Below, piece after piece: positions 33,950-40,617 of a DNA stretch of 40,617 nt (the stretch's first letter is position 1; each line of letters starts with the position of its first letter). The DNA lies in assembly GCA_003251795.1 (NCBI GenBank), contig QKEI01000298.1, forward strand, positions 1 to 40,617. Direction: 5' to 3'. Made by a program: the position numbers and the translations under genes. The notes below the pieces were generated by a model. That model searched no databases. It was not told where the DNA came from and worked only from the letters and a program-made list of their open reading frames with translations. The DNA comes from Candidatus Muproteobacteria bacterium (GTDB lineage Bacteria > Pseudomonadota > Gammaproteobacteria > Acidiferrobacterales > SPGG2).

Positions 33950-34750
33950 ATGCGAACCGAAACTTTGGCAATCCTATGCAGTCCGCGCGAGCACGCCGCG
34001 CTCGAGCTTGAAACCAATGGGACTGTGAATGGCGAGGCTCAGCAATTCCTTGTCAATCACCAGCACGGGCTCAAGTTTCCGATTCAGGATGGTATCCCGC
34101 TTTTCGTCGAACCGCACCAGATTACCGGTATCAACAACCGCTTTCGCAAAATCTACGACCGCTGGGCACCCTTCTACGACCTCTTAAGCAGAGTCGGACT
34201 GTACGTCCTCGGCGTCTCTGAGCTCAAGTTGCGCAAGAAGTTCATAGAGACTCTCGAAATTAACCCGGGCGATCGGGTGCTCGCCACTTCGGTGGGTACC
34301 GGATCCGATCTGCCCTTTCTTCCGCACGACTGTAATTATTACGGGCTTGACCTTTCTTCGGGGATGCTGAAAGTCTGTCGGAAGAAGATGCGGAAACTGG
34401 ACGCGAGCGCCGAACTGTTTCTAGGCCAGGCCGAACATCTGCCGTTCAAGAACGACAGTTTTGACGTGGTCTACCAGATGGGGGGGATCAATTTCTTCAG
34501 CGACCAGGAAAGAGCCATCCACGAGATGATTCGCGTGGCTAGGAACGGTTCGAAGATCGTCATAATGGACGAAACGGAGAAGGTTGCCCGCACGTTGGAG
34601 CACATTCCGGGCATCAATGCCTGGTTCAGACATCAGCGCAGGCCCATCATTCCGCCCAAAACGCTGATCCCGGCAGGGATGGAGCAGGTGATGTATCAGG
34701 AGCTGTACAACGGACAGGCCTGGTATCTGAGCTTCAGGAAACCGCTGTGA
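33950..34750 (+). CDS. Trm112-like domain fused to class I methyltransferase
   Basis: 266 residues from ATG 33950. The first 55 (LAILCSPREHAALELE ... FLVNHQHGLKFPIQDGIPLFVEP) resemble the Trm112/YcaR zinc-ribbon-like domain, reduced to a single Cys. The rest is a UbiE-like methyltransferase: DRVLATSVGTGSDLPFL (motif I), YYGLDLSSGML, FDVVYQMGGINFF and RNGSKIVIMDETEKV. The domain begins exactly at this ATG but has no ribosome-binding site. ATG 33800 has AGAGGGG at good spacing and would add 50 residues without recognisable similarity. Acceptor unknown; quinone or lipid is possible. Confidence 0.8.
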   Translation: MRTETLAILCSPREHAALELETNGTVNGEAQQFLVNHQHGLKFPIQDGIPLFVEPHQITGINNRFRKIYDRWAPFYDLLSRVGLYVLGVSELKLRKKFIETLEINPGDRVLATSVGTGSDLPFLPHDCNYYGLDLSSGMLKVCRKKMRKLDASAELFLGQAEHLPFKNDSFDVVYQMGGINFFSDQERAIHEMIRVARNGSKIVIMDETEKVARTLEHIPGINAWFRHQRRPIIPPKTLIPAGMEQVMYQELYNGQAWYLSFRKPL

Positions 34751-35097
34751 GTGCCAACTAGAGAATTGAAGCGCTGGTCGCTGTACTTGGTGTCTCCTCG
34801 ATAGCTTTCGTATTAAGGCGCGACACTCCGGTTGATGATCGTATTTGGACACATCTGAGAACCGGTCCAGTCCGTATCCACAAATCTCTGCCAACGTTCG
34901 AAATGGTTGTATGTAGGCCGTTGCGCCATTGAAGCTATTGGCCGCTTCAGAGCACTTTCCCCACGATCGAGGTGCTTGCCGGAAGTACAGACGAAGCGTT
35001 CTTACCATGTAAGAGTCTGGCCGACGACGAATGTTTGTTTTTGAGCGGCCATCACAGCGCAGCCTCCGATAGTCAGGAAACGCGATCTTGACCGTCT
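34751..35097. other. Non-coding stretch before the multihaem lipoprotein
   Basis: About 350 bp without a supportable gene. A leftward open frame crosses it (34421-35008), but it is mostly the antisense of the methyltransferase and resembles nothing. The promoter elements of the multihaem gene begin at its right end. Confidence 0.4.
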
Positions 35098-35140
35098 TTG
35101 ATCTAGGTCAAGAAGAGCGGATCTGGGTTTGGGCTAAAAT
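35098..35140 (+). promoter_or_regulatory. FNR-type box with matching -10 upstream of the multihaem lipoprotein
   Basis: TTGATCTAGGTCAA at 35098-35111 is identical to the box at 25529. TAAAAT at 35135-35140 is a good -10 and places the box centre about 42 nt before the predicted transcription start (near 35147). This is the class II FNR activation geometry. The ATG at 35172 then has a leader of about 25 nt with GGAG 8 nt before the start. Confidence 0.75.
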
Positions 35141-35171
35141 GCCCAAATTCATCCTGCCCGGAGCATTAGCC

Positions 35172-37469
35172 ATGAAGCGCTTCTATCAGCTCGCGATCGT
35201 GGGATTTCCTCTCTTTGTGGCTGGCTGCGGCGGCGGTGGTGGTTCTGACGGCGCAGCGTCCACAGGCGCGTCGATACGGGGGACCGTGCCGGGGACAACG
35301 ATCGAAGCGCTTGGCGACAACGGCTCGTACTATGTCGTCCAATCGCATAATGACGGCACCCAGCGGCATCCATTCAAGCTTCAGCTACCCTCAGGTCTCG
35401 GTTTTCATCTCGTCATGATTACAGGACAAGGGACGCCCGACGAGGTGGTGATACCCATTGGGTACCGCGATTCGGCGAACAATCTCCGAACCCGTTTCAT
35501 GCTCGGCAAAGGAGACGTGGTCGATTTGGGCTATATCCCGCTGCCCATGGGTAGATATGCTGCAGCGGCACATGATCTCGACAGTGACGGTGTGTTCGAC
35601 ATGCCGCTGTTACTGGACGACGTGGGAGCCAAAAACCCTTTGAAGCAAACCCATGTTAACCAGAAAGGCATTACCGACTGGGATGATTCAAAGAACGGCG
35701 GATACCACTACGACACTAATACGATTGATCCTCAAGACGTGAATGGTGACGGTATTCCCAACCTTTATGACCGGCGTTACGTACGCAGGGAAAATGACAG
35801 CGATGGAGATGGCTTGCCGAACAACGTCGATGCGAATCCCTACAACGACAGCAAGCATGGCAACCACGATATATCAGATGATCGTGATGGAGACGGCTAT
35901 AGCGACAAGGACCGAAACCACGACGGTTTCTGTGATGATGACAGGGACCGCGACGGGTATTGCGACGAACCGGCCCCAGCCCCGACACCTACACCTACGC
36001 CTACGCCTACGCCGACAACGGGGGAGGCGCTGTACAACAGCAACTGCGCCGGCTGCCACGACGGCGAAGCCCTCGCTGGCGGCGGACGCCAGGTGCTCGG
36101 CGCGCGTGAGTGCTCGATCAAAAGCGCGATCTATGGCACCTCGGCGTTCCCGGATGGCGTACCGACGATGCAGTTCCTGAAAGGACTGCTTTCTGATGCG
36201 GAGATCAGGCAGATCGCCGACTTTTTGAACCAGGGCACCGTGACGGGCCAGCAGCGCTACATCACCGCATGCGCGGGTTGTCACGGTATCGACGCGCGGG
36301 GTGGGCCCACGGGAGAGGGCGTGTGGGGCGAGAACGGCAGCGAGATTCGCGAATACATCTACGAAGAGCGCGATATGCGCTTCTTGAGCTGCCTCCCACG
36401 TTCTGACACCGATGCGATGAGTATTTACCTTACGGGCAAAGAACCACCGACGCCTACGCCTACAAACCAACCGCCAACGGCCAATCCGAACGGCCCGTAC
36501 GGCGGTGCAGTCGGTTCCCCGGTAAGCTTTAACGGCTCGGGGTCCGCGGATACCGACGGCACAATCGTTACCTACGCTTGGAACTTTGGTGATGGTACTA
36601 CGGGTAGCGGGGTGTCACCGACGCACACTTACGCCAGCGCAGGCACATTTACCGTCACGCTGACTGTGACCGACGATGGCGGCGCGACCGCCACGGCGAC
36701 CACCAGTGCCAGCATCGGCTTGTCCACGAACCAGCCACCGACGGCCAATCCGAACGGCCCATACAGCGCGCTGGCGAATCAGGCGATCCTATTCGACGCG
36801 ACAGGCTCCACAGATCCGGACGGCACCATCGTTCAGTACGACTGGAACTTTGGCGACGGCACTGTTATGGCGAACGCGGGTCCCCAACCGACACACATCT
36901 ACACGACAGACGGTACTTTCACCGTCACGCTCAGTGTGACCGATGACGGCGGCGCAACCGCCACGGCGACCACCAGCGCCAACATCGGCGCGTCCACCCC
37001 TCCGCCACCTCTCGGCACGCTCACGCCGAGCTGTGGCTCTGCATGTCACGGACTTCCGCCGGTAATCGTAACGGGCGGCTTTGGAGGGGGCGCGGCGACG
37101 AACATGCCCCACACGGCTAGTAACACGTGCGGCACGTGTCACGTGATCGGTGGCTGGGTACCGGGAACGACGACGTTCGACATGACGAATGTGGCCTCGC
37201 ATAACAACGGCACGCTCGACATCCGCAGCGACCTGCCCACACCGAGTTGCGGTGCATGCCATGGACTGCCTCCACCGCCCAATCCCGCGCAGGGTTTGCC
37301 GACCGTGTCGTCCCCAGCGGGCTACTCGATCACGGGTATCCACCCATCAGGGAAGAGCTACATGTCGAGCTGTGGTGCGTGCCACCCCGTTGGTCCGGGC
37401 AGCCCCTTCACCACCATGCCAGCTACCCATACCGCAATCGGGGGAGGCGTACTCAACTTTAATCCCTAG
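35172..37469 (+). CDS. Multihaem c-type cytochrome lipoprotein with Ca-type repeats and PKD domains
   Basis: 765 residues. The lipobox is FVAGC with Cys19, followed by a Gly-rich linker, so it is a surface or periplasmic lipoprotein. After a beta-rich N-terminal domain, residues about 185-268 carry thrombospondin-type-3-like Asp repeats (DSDGDGLPNNVD, DRDGDGYSD, DRDRDGYCD). A Pro-Thr linker leads to two cytochrome c units with CAGCH at 292 and 367. Two near-identical PKD domains follow (about 432-607), then a tail with CGSACH (621), CGTCH (653), CGACH (693) and CGACH (734). Six haem sites suggest electron transfer across the periplasm or outer surface. ATG 35172 is chosen for the lipoprotein signal and GGAG. 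Confidence 0.88.
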   Translation: MKRFYQLAIVGFPLFVAGCGGGGGSDGAASTGASIRGTVPGTTIEALGDNGSYYVVQSHNDGTQRHPFKLQLPSGLGFHLVMITGQGTPDEVVIPIGYRDSANNLRTRFMLGKGDVVDLGYIPLPMGRYAAAAHDLDSDGVFDMPLLLDDVGAKNPLKQTHVNQKGITDWDDSKNGGYHYDTNTIDPQDVNGDGIPNLYDRRYVRRENDSDGDGLPNNVDANPYNDSKHGNHDISDDRDGDGYSDKDRNHDGFCDDDRDRDGYCDEPAPAPTPTPTPTPTPTTGEALYNSNCAGCHDGEALAGGGRQVLGARECSIKSAIYGTSAFPDGVPTMQFLKGLLSDAEIRQIADFLNQGTVTGQQRYITACAGCHGIDARGGPTGEGVWGENGSEIREYIYEERDMRFLSCLPRSDTDAMSIYLTGKEPPTPTPTNQPPTANPNGPYGGAVGSPVSFNGSGSADTDGTIVTYAWNFGDGTTGSGVSPTHTYASAGTFTVTLTVTDDGGATATATTSASIGLSTNQPPTANPNGPYSALANQAILFDATGSTDPDGTIVQYDWNFGDGTVMANAGPQPTHIYTTDGTFTVTLSVTDDGGATATATTSANIGASTPPPPLGTLTPSCGSACHGLPPVIVTGGFGGGAATNMPHTASNTCGTCHVIGGWVPGTTTFDMTNVASHNNGTLDIRSDLPTPSCGACHGLPPPPNPAQGLPTVSSPAGYSITGIHPSGKSYMSSCGACHPVGPGSPFTTMPATHTAIGGGVLNFNP
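35982..36017 (+). repeat. Hexanucleotide tandem repeat encoding Pro-Thr linker
   Basis: Six in-frame CCTACG/CCTACA/CCGACA units encode alternating Pro-Thr between the Asp-repeat region and the first haem domain. Units of six bases keep the frame, so copy-number slippage would only change linker length. Confidence 0.85.
36467..36993 (+). repeat. Two tandem PKD-domain repeats (DNA-level duplication)
   Basis: Copies at about 36467-36717 and 36731-36993 encode matching PKD domains: both contain PPTANPNGPY, then a WNFGDGT core, then FTVTL.VTDDGGATATATTSA. The DNA is also closely similar at both ends of each copy, indicating recent duplication or gene conversion. Confidence 0.85.
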
Positions 37470-37545
37470 CCCGGCGAGCGCGCGGATGCACTGGGCGTTC
37501 TACCGAAACCAGACCAATACGGGGCGCCGCCTGGTTTTGTTTCTT

Positions 37546-37926
37546 TCAGCGCTGCCTCGCGCCCAGCAGGCTCGCCACGAAACCGGTAACGAACTGTGGA
37601 ATAGACACGATCGTCATGGCAACGATTGACAGCGGCCATAGGTTCAACGAGCCGCCCCCTGAAACAATGGCAAGGGATTGACCGACAGCCATGCTCAATG
37701 TCCAACGCCACGCGTGTGTGGGGAAGAAATAGCTGATCGCGAAAATCAGCGCGCACATAATGGGAATGCCCACGTAGAAATAGACACTCGAATCCCAAGC
37801 CTCTTTTTTTCCCGTGACCAGCGTAATAGCGAGACAAACGCCCAGTCCCGCTAGTGCCGAGGCTACGTAAGGAACGTATTGGTTATTCAACTTGCTCACA
37901 GCATTACCGACATGTCGGTCTGTCAC
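37546..37926 (-). CDS. Uncharacterised inner-membrane protein
   Basis: 126 residues with four predicted helices (YVPYVASALAGLGVCLAITLV, FYVGIPIMCALIFAISYFF, WTLSMAVGQSLAIVSGG, and a last helix ending VTGFVASLLG). I recognise no family. Translation begins at GTG overlapping the stop of the 61-residue gene by 4 bases (GTGA), so the two are coupled. It converges on the multihaem lipoprotein gene 76 bp away. Confidence 0.72.
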   Translation of the reverse strand: MTDRHVGNAVSKLNNQYVPYVASALAGLGVCLAITLVTGKKEAWDSSVYFYVGIPIMCALIFAISYFFPTHAWRWTLSMAVGQSLAIVSGGGSLNLWPLSIVAMTIVSIPQFVTGFVASLLGARQR

Positions 37927-38108
37927 ACCGCCGTAAGCCGGACAACCAGATAGACCGCGGCCACGAAAAGAAGCAACGCGCCCGCGCCGCGTAGCAGACG
38001 GATCTTCCTTGCATCAGGGTTGACCTGTGCCCCCACAAACATTGATTGCGGCCAAATCAACAATACAAGCCCAATAATTCCGGGTATTGCTGCGTCGATA
38101 AAGGACAT
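37923..38108 (-). CDS. Small two-helix membrane protein
   Basis: 61 residues: MSFIDAAIPGIIGLVLLIWPQSMF, a short polar loop with charged residues (NPDARKIRLLRG), then GAGALLLFVAAVYLVVRL. No family recognised. It is the upstream member of a coupled pair with the 126-residue membrane protein (4-base overlap), suggesting a small membrane complex. Confidence 0.7.
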   Translation of the reverse strand: MSFIDAAIPGIIGLVLLIWPQSMFVGAQVNPDARKIRLLRGAGALLLFVAAVYLVVRLTAV

Positions 38109-38290
38109 GGATTGGTCTTCATTGTCGCCTCATACCTAGCCTAGTACTAACTGCGCCGTATTCAAATGTTGGACAAAAGAGAACCGTCACTATCCACGGG
38201 CAAAAACGAAGTGCGCTCCACGGTAATCTGTGCGCATCAATAACTAGGTCGAGACACAAGCTCGAGCAGGTCGCTTATGGTGGTCATTCG

Positions 38291-38692
38291 CTATTGTGGC
38301 CTGATCGCCGCGACGCTGGTTCGCGCCGAGAAGATCGCCCACCAGAACAGCAATACCGAAACGAGGACCACTATCGAGGCGACGCCGGCAATCGGACCAG
38401 CGCCCGTCATGCCCGAGAAGATGAGCGTGACCGCGACCAGCAATACGGGTACAGCCAGCTGGTACAACCAGAAGTGCCACACGGCGAGGCGCGTCTGCGC
38501 CGCGGCGGGAAAGGACCGATACAGCAGTCCCGTGAGCCCCATCGAGGCCCAGCCAAGAAGGTTTATGTGCGCGTGCACGGCAAACAGCGTGTGGTTTTGG
38601 CTTATGCCCATGTACACCCCGAAGGTGATGCCGATCACAAAATAAGTGATCGCCGCCAAAAACCAACGCCGCGAGAGCTCATGTGCTTCCAT
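38291..38692 (-). CDS. Mini haem-copper-oxidase-like (CcoN/NorB-type) membrane protein
   Basis: 133 residues with four helices. FGVYMGISQNHTLFAVHAHINLLGWASMGLTGLLYR (about 24-59) resembles the start of cbb3/NO-reductase-type subunit I, where a His in this helix binds low-spin haem. Here H34, H40 and H42 are candidates, plus H73 in VWHFWLYQ. The catalytic half with the copper ligands is absent, so it cannot be an oxidase by itself. It could be a haem-binding or assembly membrane protein. A conserved ~65 bp repeat shared with msrA lies 28 nt upstream of its ATG. Confidence 0.78.
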   Translation of the reverse strand: MEAHELSRRWFLAAITYFVIGITFGVYMGISQNHTLFAVHAHINLLGWASMGLTGLLYRSFPAAAQTRLAVWHFWLYQLAVPVLLVAVTLIFSGMTGAGPIAGVASIVVLVSVLLFWWAIFSARTSVAAIRPQ

Positions 38693-38720
38693 TTTTTTCC
38701 TCCTCTGGAGAGATTACTTA

Positions 38721-38786
38721 GTCATGCGTCAAGAATGTTTTCACAATGCTCGATGCTGAGAAAGGGTTCGTAGAGATGGTGAAGCA
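38721..38786 (-). repeat. Upstream repeat, copy A (before the mini oxidase-like gene)
   Basis: A 66 bp segment directly upstream of the leftward oxidase-like gene matches 39555-39617 at about three quarters of positions, including AAGGGTTCGTAGA and TTTTCA/ATGCTCG blocks. On the gene's strand, GAACCC (38769-38764) could serve as an ECF-type -35. Its position just before a start codon suggests promoter or leader function. Confidence 0.7.
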
Positions 38787-38900
38787 ACCCTTCGATGGCG
38801 GCAAACGGGCAAGGAGTGAATTCTTCCTATCTAGCTGTTGCGACTAGCGGCTCACGGTTAACGAATGGTAATCGGCTCGGTAAAGAGAGGCTAGAATGAC

Positions 38901-39533
38901 CTACGTGCCTTTTCCCCAGATTTCGCTAAGACGTTGATCTCGACCGCAACCGTAGCGATAGACAGTGTAACGAATTGGATTCTTGTGGTGATAATCCTGA
39001 TGATATTCCTCGGCAGGGTAAAACTCCGATGCCTTTGTTATCTCGGTGACGATCGGCTCTTTGAATGGCTTCGACTTCTCGAGCTCGCGTTTTGACTCCT
39101 CGGCGAGGCGTTTCTGCGTTTCATCGTGGTAGAAAATCGCGCTACGATACTGACTGCCGGTATCGCAGAATTGTTTATTGGGCGTGGTCGGGTCGATATT
39201 GCGCCAGAAAACTTTTAGCAAATCGCTGTAACTGACTTTCTTCGGGTCATAGACGATCTCCACGGCTTCTGCGTGACCCGTACCCCCGGCAGACACTTCG
39301 TGATATGTCGGGTTCTTCTTGTGCCCGCCGATGTAGCCGGATGTCGTTGAGACGACGCCCTCGACTTCGTCGAAGGCGTGCTCCACGCACCAGAAGCAGC
39401 CCCCCGCGAATGTCGCCACTTCAACCCCTTCCTGGCCCGTCGTTGGTGTCGTACCCGCCGCAGAGATGCTGAACGCGCTCAGTGCTAGCAAGCTGACTAT
39501 CAAGGGTACGCGTAAGAAGGTATTGGCCTTCAT
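38901..39533 (-). CDS. msrA: Exported peptide-methionine (S)-S-oxide reductase MsrA
   Basis: 210 residues. A signal peptide (MKANTFLRVPLIVSLLALSAFSISA) precedes the MsrA domain, so it should work in the periplasm. The active site is AGGCFWCVEHAFDEVEGV with the catalytic Cys, followed by SGYIGG, TGHAEAVEIVYDP and GSQYRSAIFYHDE, the usual family blocks. Recycling Cys residues may be those in FCDTGSQ and YGCGRDQ. It repairs oxidised methionine in exported proteins. ATG 39533 is chosen for the signal peptide; the longer frame upstream runs through the shared repeat. Confidence 0.93.
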   Translation of the reverse strand: MKANTFLRVPLIVSLLALSAFSISAAGTTPTTGQEGVEVATFAGGCFWCVEHAFDEVEGVVSTTSGYIGGHKKNPTYHEVSAGGTGHAEAVEIVYDPKKVSYSDLLKVFWRNIDPTTPNKQFCDTGSQYRSAIFYHDETQKRLAEESKRELEKSKPFKEPIVTEITKASEFYPAEEYHQDYHHKNPIRYTVYRYGCGRDQRLSEIWGKGT

Positions 39534-39554
39534 CCGTTTAGTTACCTTTTTGCA

Positions 39555-39617
39555 ATCATGGGTCAACAATATTTTCATAAATGCTCGGACTCGGGAAGGG
39601 TTCGTAGAAATGAAGCA
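39555..39617 (-). repeat. Upstream repeat, copy B (before msrA)
   Basis: 63 bp with close similarity to copy A, lying 21 nt before the msrA start and filling most of the 85 bp between the upstream lipoprotein's stop and msrA. On the msrA strand, GAACCC (39603-39598) is followed 17 nt later by TTATGA (39580-39575), a possible ECF-style promoter. This is an inference from spacing. Confidence 0.7.
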
Positions 39618-39618
39618 C

Positions 39619-40116
39619 CTAGCGCCAGCGGCAGTGCCGCGTGCCCGAGAGGAACTGGTCCACCAGCGGGCCGCGGGCGACGACGTCACCACTGTCGACA
39701 CGCACCAGCAGCGCCTGCTCCGCCGAGCGATCCTCTCGCAGCCGATAGACAACGTTGGCCTGCAGTTCTACATCGATCGTGTAGCAATGAATGCGCCCAG
39801 CTGGAATGGGTGTAGCTCCGAGGACCTCGGCTGGCGACATCACCCACAGCACCCGTCGGCCTGGTGGTACCAGATACTGATAGGGAAAGAAGGGCGTTGG
39901 CACACGGTAGGATTCCAGCATTGTACCGTCCACGGCCCGCAACAGGACCGGCCACCGCGAGTCTTCCTCCAGGCGCGCCAATTGCGTCGGATCCTGCCGA
40001 CCGGCCTCTTCGATTGGTATAAGCATCGGCTGCGTAGCACAGCCCCACAGTCCTAGTACGGCAAGATAGGCGCAAAGCAGGAAATAAATCCCCCTTTCCG
40101 AACCACGTCTCGGCAT
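39619..40116 (-). CDS. Lipoprotein of unknown function
   Basis: 165 residues. The signal sequence GIYFLLCAYLAVLGLWGC gives a lipobox ending at Cys near residue 25, followed by ATQPMLIPIEE. The mature part is beta-rich, with VPTPFFPYQYLVPPGRRVLWV and AGRIHCYTIDVELQANVVYRLRED, typical of small envelope proteins with a 'PEGA/DUF-like' sandwich. No catalytic motif. I chose ATG 40116 because it gives a proper lipoprotein signal; the longer frame is not signal-like. The stop is 85 bp from msrA on the same strand. Confidence 0.68.
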   Translation of the reverse strand: MPRRGSERGIYFLLCAYLAVLGLWGCATQPMLIPIEEAGRQDPTQLARLEEDSRWPVLLRAVDGTMLESYRVPTPFFPYQYLVPPGRRVLWVMSPAEVLGATPIPAGRIHCYTIDVELQANVVYRLREDRSAEQALLVRVDSGDVVARGPLVDQFLSGTRHCRWR

Positions 40117-40207
40117 GCGGACATCGGTCCTTTGAGTTAGCAAATGATTGAACTGCGGTGTGTCGAGAGCACCAAACGACATTTGAGCGTCGAAATCTGG
40201 CCCGCCT

Positions 40208-40617
40208 TTAATTTCCAGGTACTCTGCCCCGACAGGCCCAAGCTGTGGCAGTGAAGGACCGGGGCCCGTCCGGTTGGCCCAATTCATAGGCTGCCCTTAC
40301 GCATCGTTCCAGCTCCATCCGCAGAGCCTCTGATATCCCATCGAGATAGGCGCCAACCGGGCCGGTCTTACCCAAGAACGGCTCCCAGTAGTCCGCAAAA
40401 CGCTCGAACTCGAAGCGTACGGTAATTTCGCTCTGCTCAATGGCCTCGAGACCCAGCCCACGCCAGCACGAGACAAGCTCGCCTGGCCGCGTCATCGGAT
40501 GCGCACAGTAACGATTGCGCGCTTCCTTTGCATTGGGATCTGCGGCGCAGGCCGTATCCCAAAACATGCGAAACGAGGGCAATCCACCACGCACGTCCCA
40601 CACCGTGGCCGCCACGA
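40208..40617 (-). CDS. SAM-dependent methyltransferase, C-terminal part (runs off right edge)
   Basis: Only the last 135 residues are visible; the N-terminal AdoMet-binding half lies beyond the window. VAATVWDVRGGLPSFRMFWDTACAAD is the strand-5 to helix region after the 'pgG' loop of UbiE-type enzymes. It is followed by a helical lid (YCAHPMTRPGELVSCWRGLGL) and ITVRFEFERFADYWEPFLGKTGPVGAYL, a segment common in class I small-molecule methyltransferases. Acceptor unknown. Confidence 0.75.
   Translation of the reverse strand, partial: VAATVWDVRGGLPSFRMFWDTACAADPNAKEARNRYCAHPMTRPGELVSCWRGLGLEAIEQSEITVRFEFERFADYWEPFLGKTGPVGAYLDGISEALRMELERCVRAAYELGQPDGPRSFTATAWACRGRVPGN

Noticed and set aside
34421-35008. 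Leftward 195-residue frame between the methyltransferase and multihaem genes
   Set aside because: More than half is antisense to the methyltransferase, it resembles no family and shows no ribosome-binding site.
35874-36470. Leftward 198-residue frame inside the multihaem gene
   Set aside because: It is the antisense of Asp- and Pro/Thr-repeat codons, giving a low-complexity protein; shadow of a real gene.
1-40617. CRISPR array, tRNA, rRNA or insertion sequence
   Set aside because: No regularly spaced repeats, cloverleaf, rRNA-like stretch or transposase was seen on either strand; the only repeats are the PKD duplication, the Pro-Thr hexamers and the two-copy upstream element.

Overview
The window looks like a chromosomal segment of a moderately GC-rich proteobacterium, most likely of the beta/gamma group. 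Supporting signs are an RND efflux pump, a TrkH potassium transporter, glutathione S-transferase, TfoX-like, DMT and MDR proteins, FNR-type TTGAT-N4-ATCAA/GTCAA sites, and a multihaem c-type lipoprotein. There are no rRNA or tRNA genes, no CRISPR array and no intact transposase. Species cannot be fixed from this sequence alone.

Left part (1-12 kb): three genes of a branched-chain-amino-acid-type ABC importer (livG start, livM, livH) run leftward, and the substrate-binding protein is transcribed divergently and ends in a strong terminator. Next comes a leftward catabolic or detoxification run: aldehyde dehydrogenase, cupin, HAD phosphatase, DHDPS/NAL-type aldolase, glutathione S-transferase and a secreted PHB-depolymerase-type esterase. 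A DMT exporter follows, then a small protein with two PARP-type zinc fingers, and VOC and YCII proteins.

Middle (12-25.4 kb): an HAE1-type RND pump with its membrane-fusion lipoprotein and a TfoX-N protein, TrkH, a REP-like hairpin beside a probable remnant of an OPT transporter, a bestrophin-like channel, two unrecognised proteins, and an MDR oxidoreductase. A large fused membrane/spermidine-synthase/TPR protein faces a small SpeD-like (AdoMet decarboxylase fold) protein that lacks the canonical active-site histidine.

Right part (25.5-40.6 kb) is the most unusual and has a redox and anaerobic flavour. Three FNR-type boxes lie 67-73 nt from start codons. They precede a SpoIIAA-like protein, a three-gene operon (FAD reductase with a Cys cluster, stand-alone cyclic-nucleotide-binding domain, DsrL/GltD-like iron-sulphur flavoprotein), and a lipoprotein with calcium-type Asp repeats, PKD domains and six haem sites. 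Between these sit a class II glutamine amidotransferase, an ECF sigma factor with a zinc anti-sigma factor whose ligands are spaced as in RsrA, membrane proteins (GDT1 half-unit, DUF3147), and two methyltransferases. At the right end a mini haem-copper-oxidase-like membrane protein and a periplasmic MsrA share a ~65 bp repeat directly upstream of their start codons, which suggests common control. A lipoprotein and a truncated methyltransferase close the window.

The best candidate for an undescribed system is the FNR-box-linked flavoprotein/cNMP operon, together with the multihaem PKD lipoprotein and the SpoIIAA-like gene.
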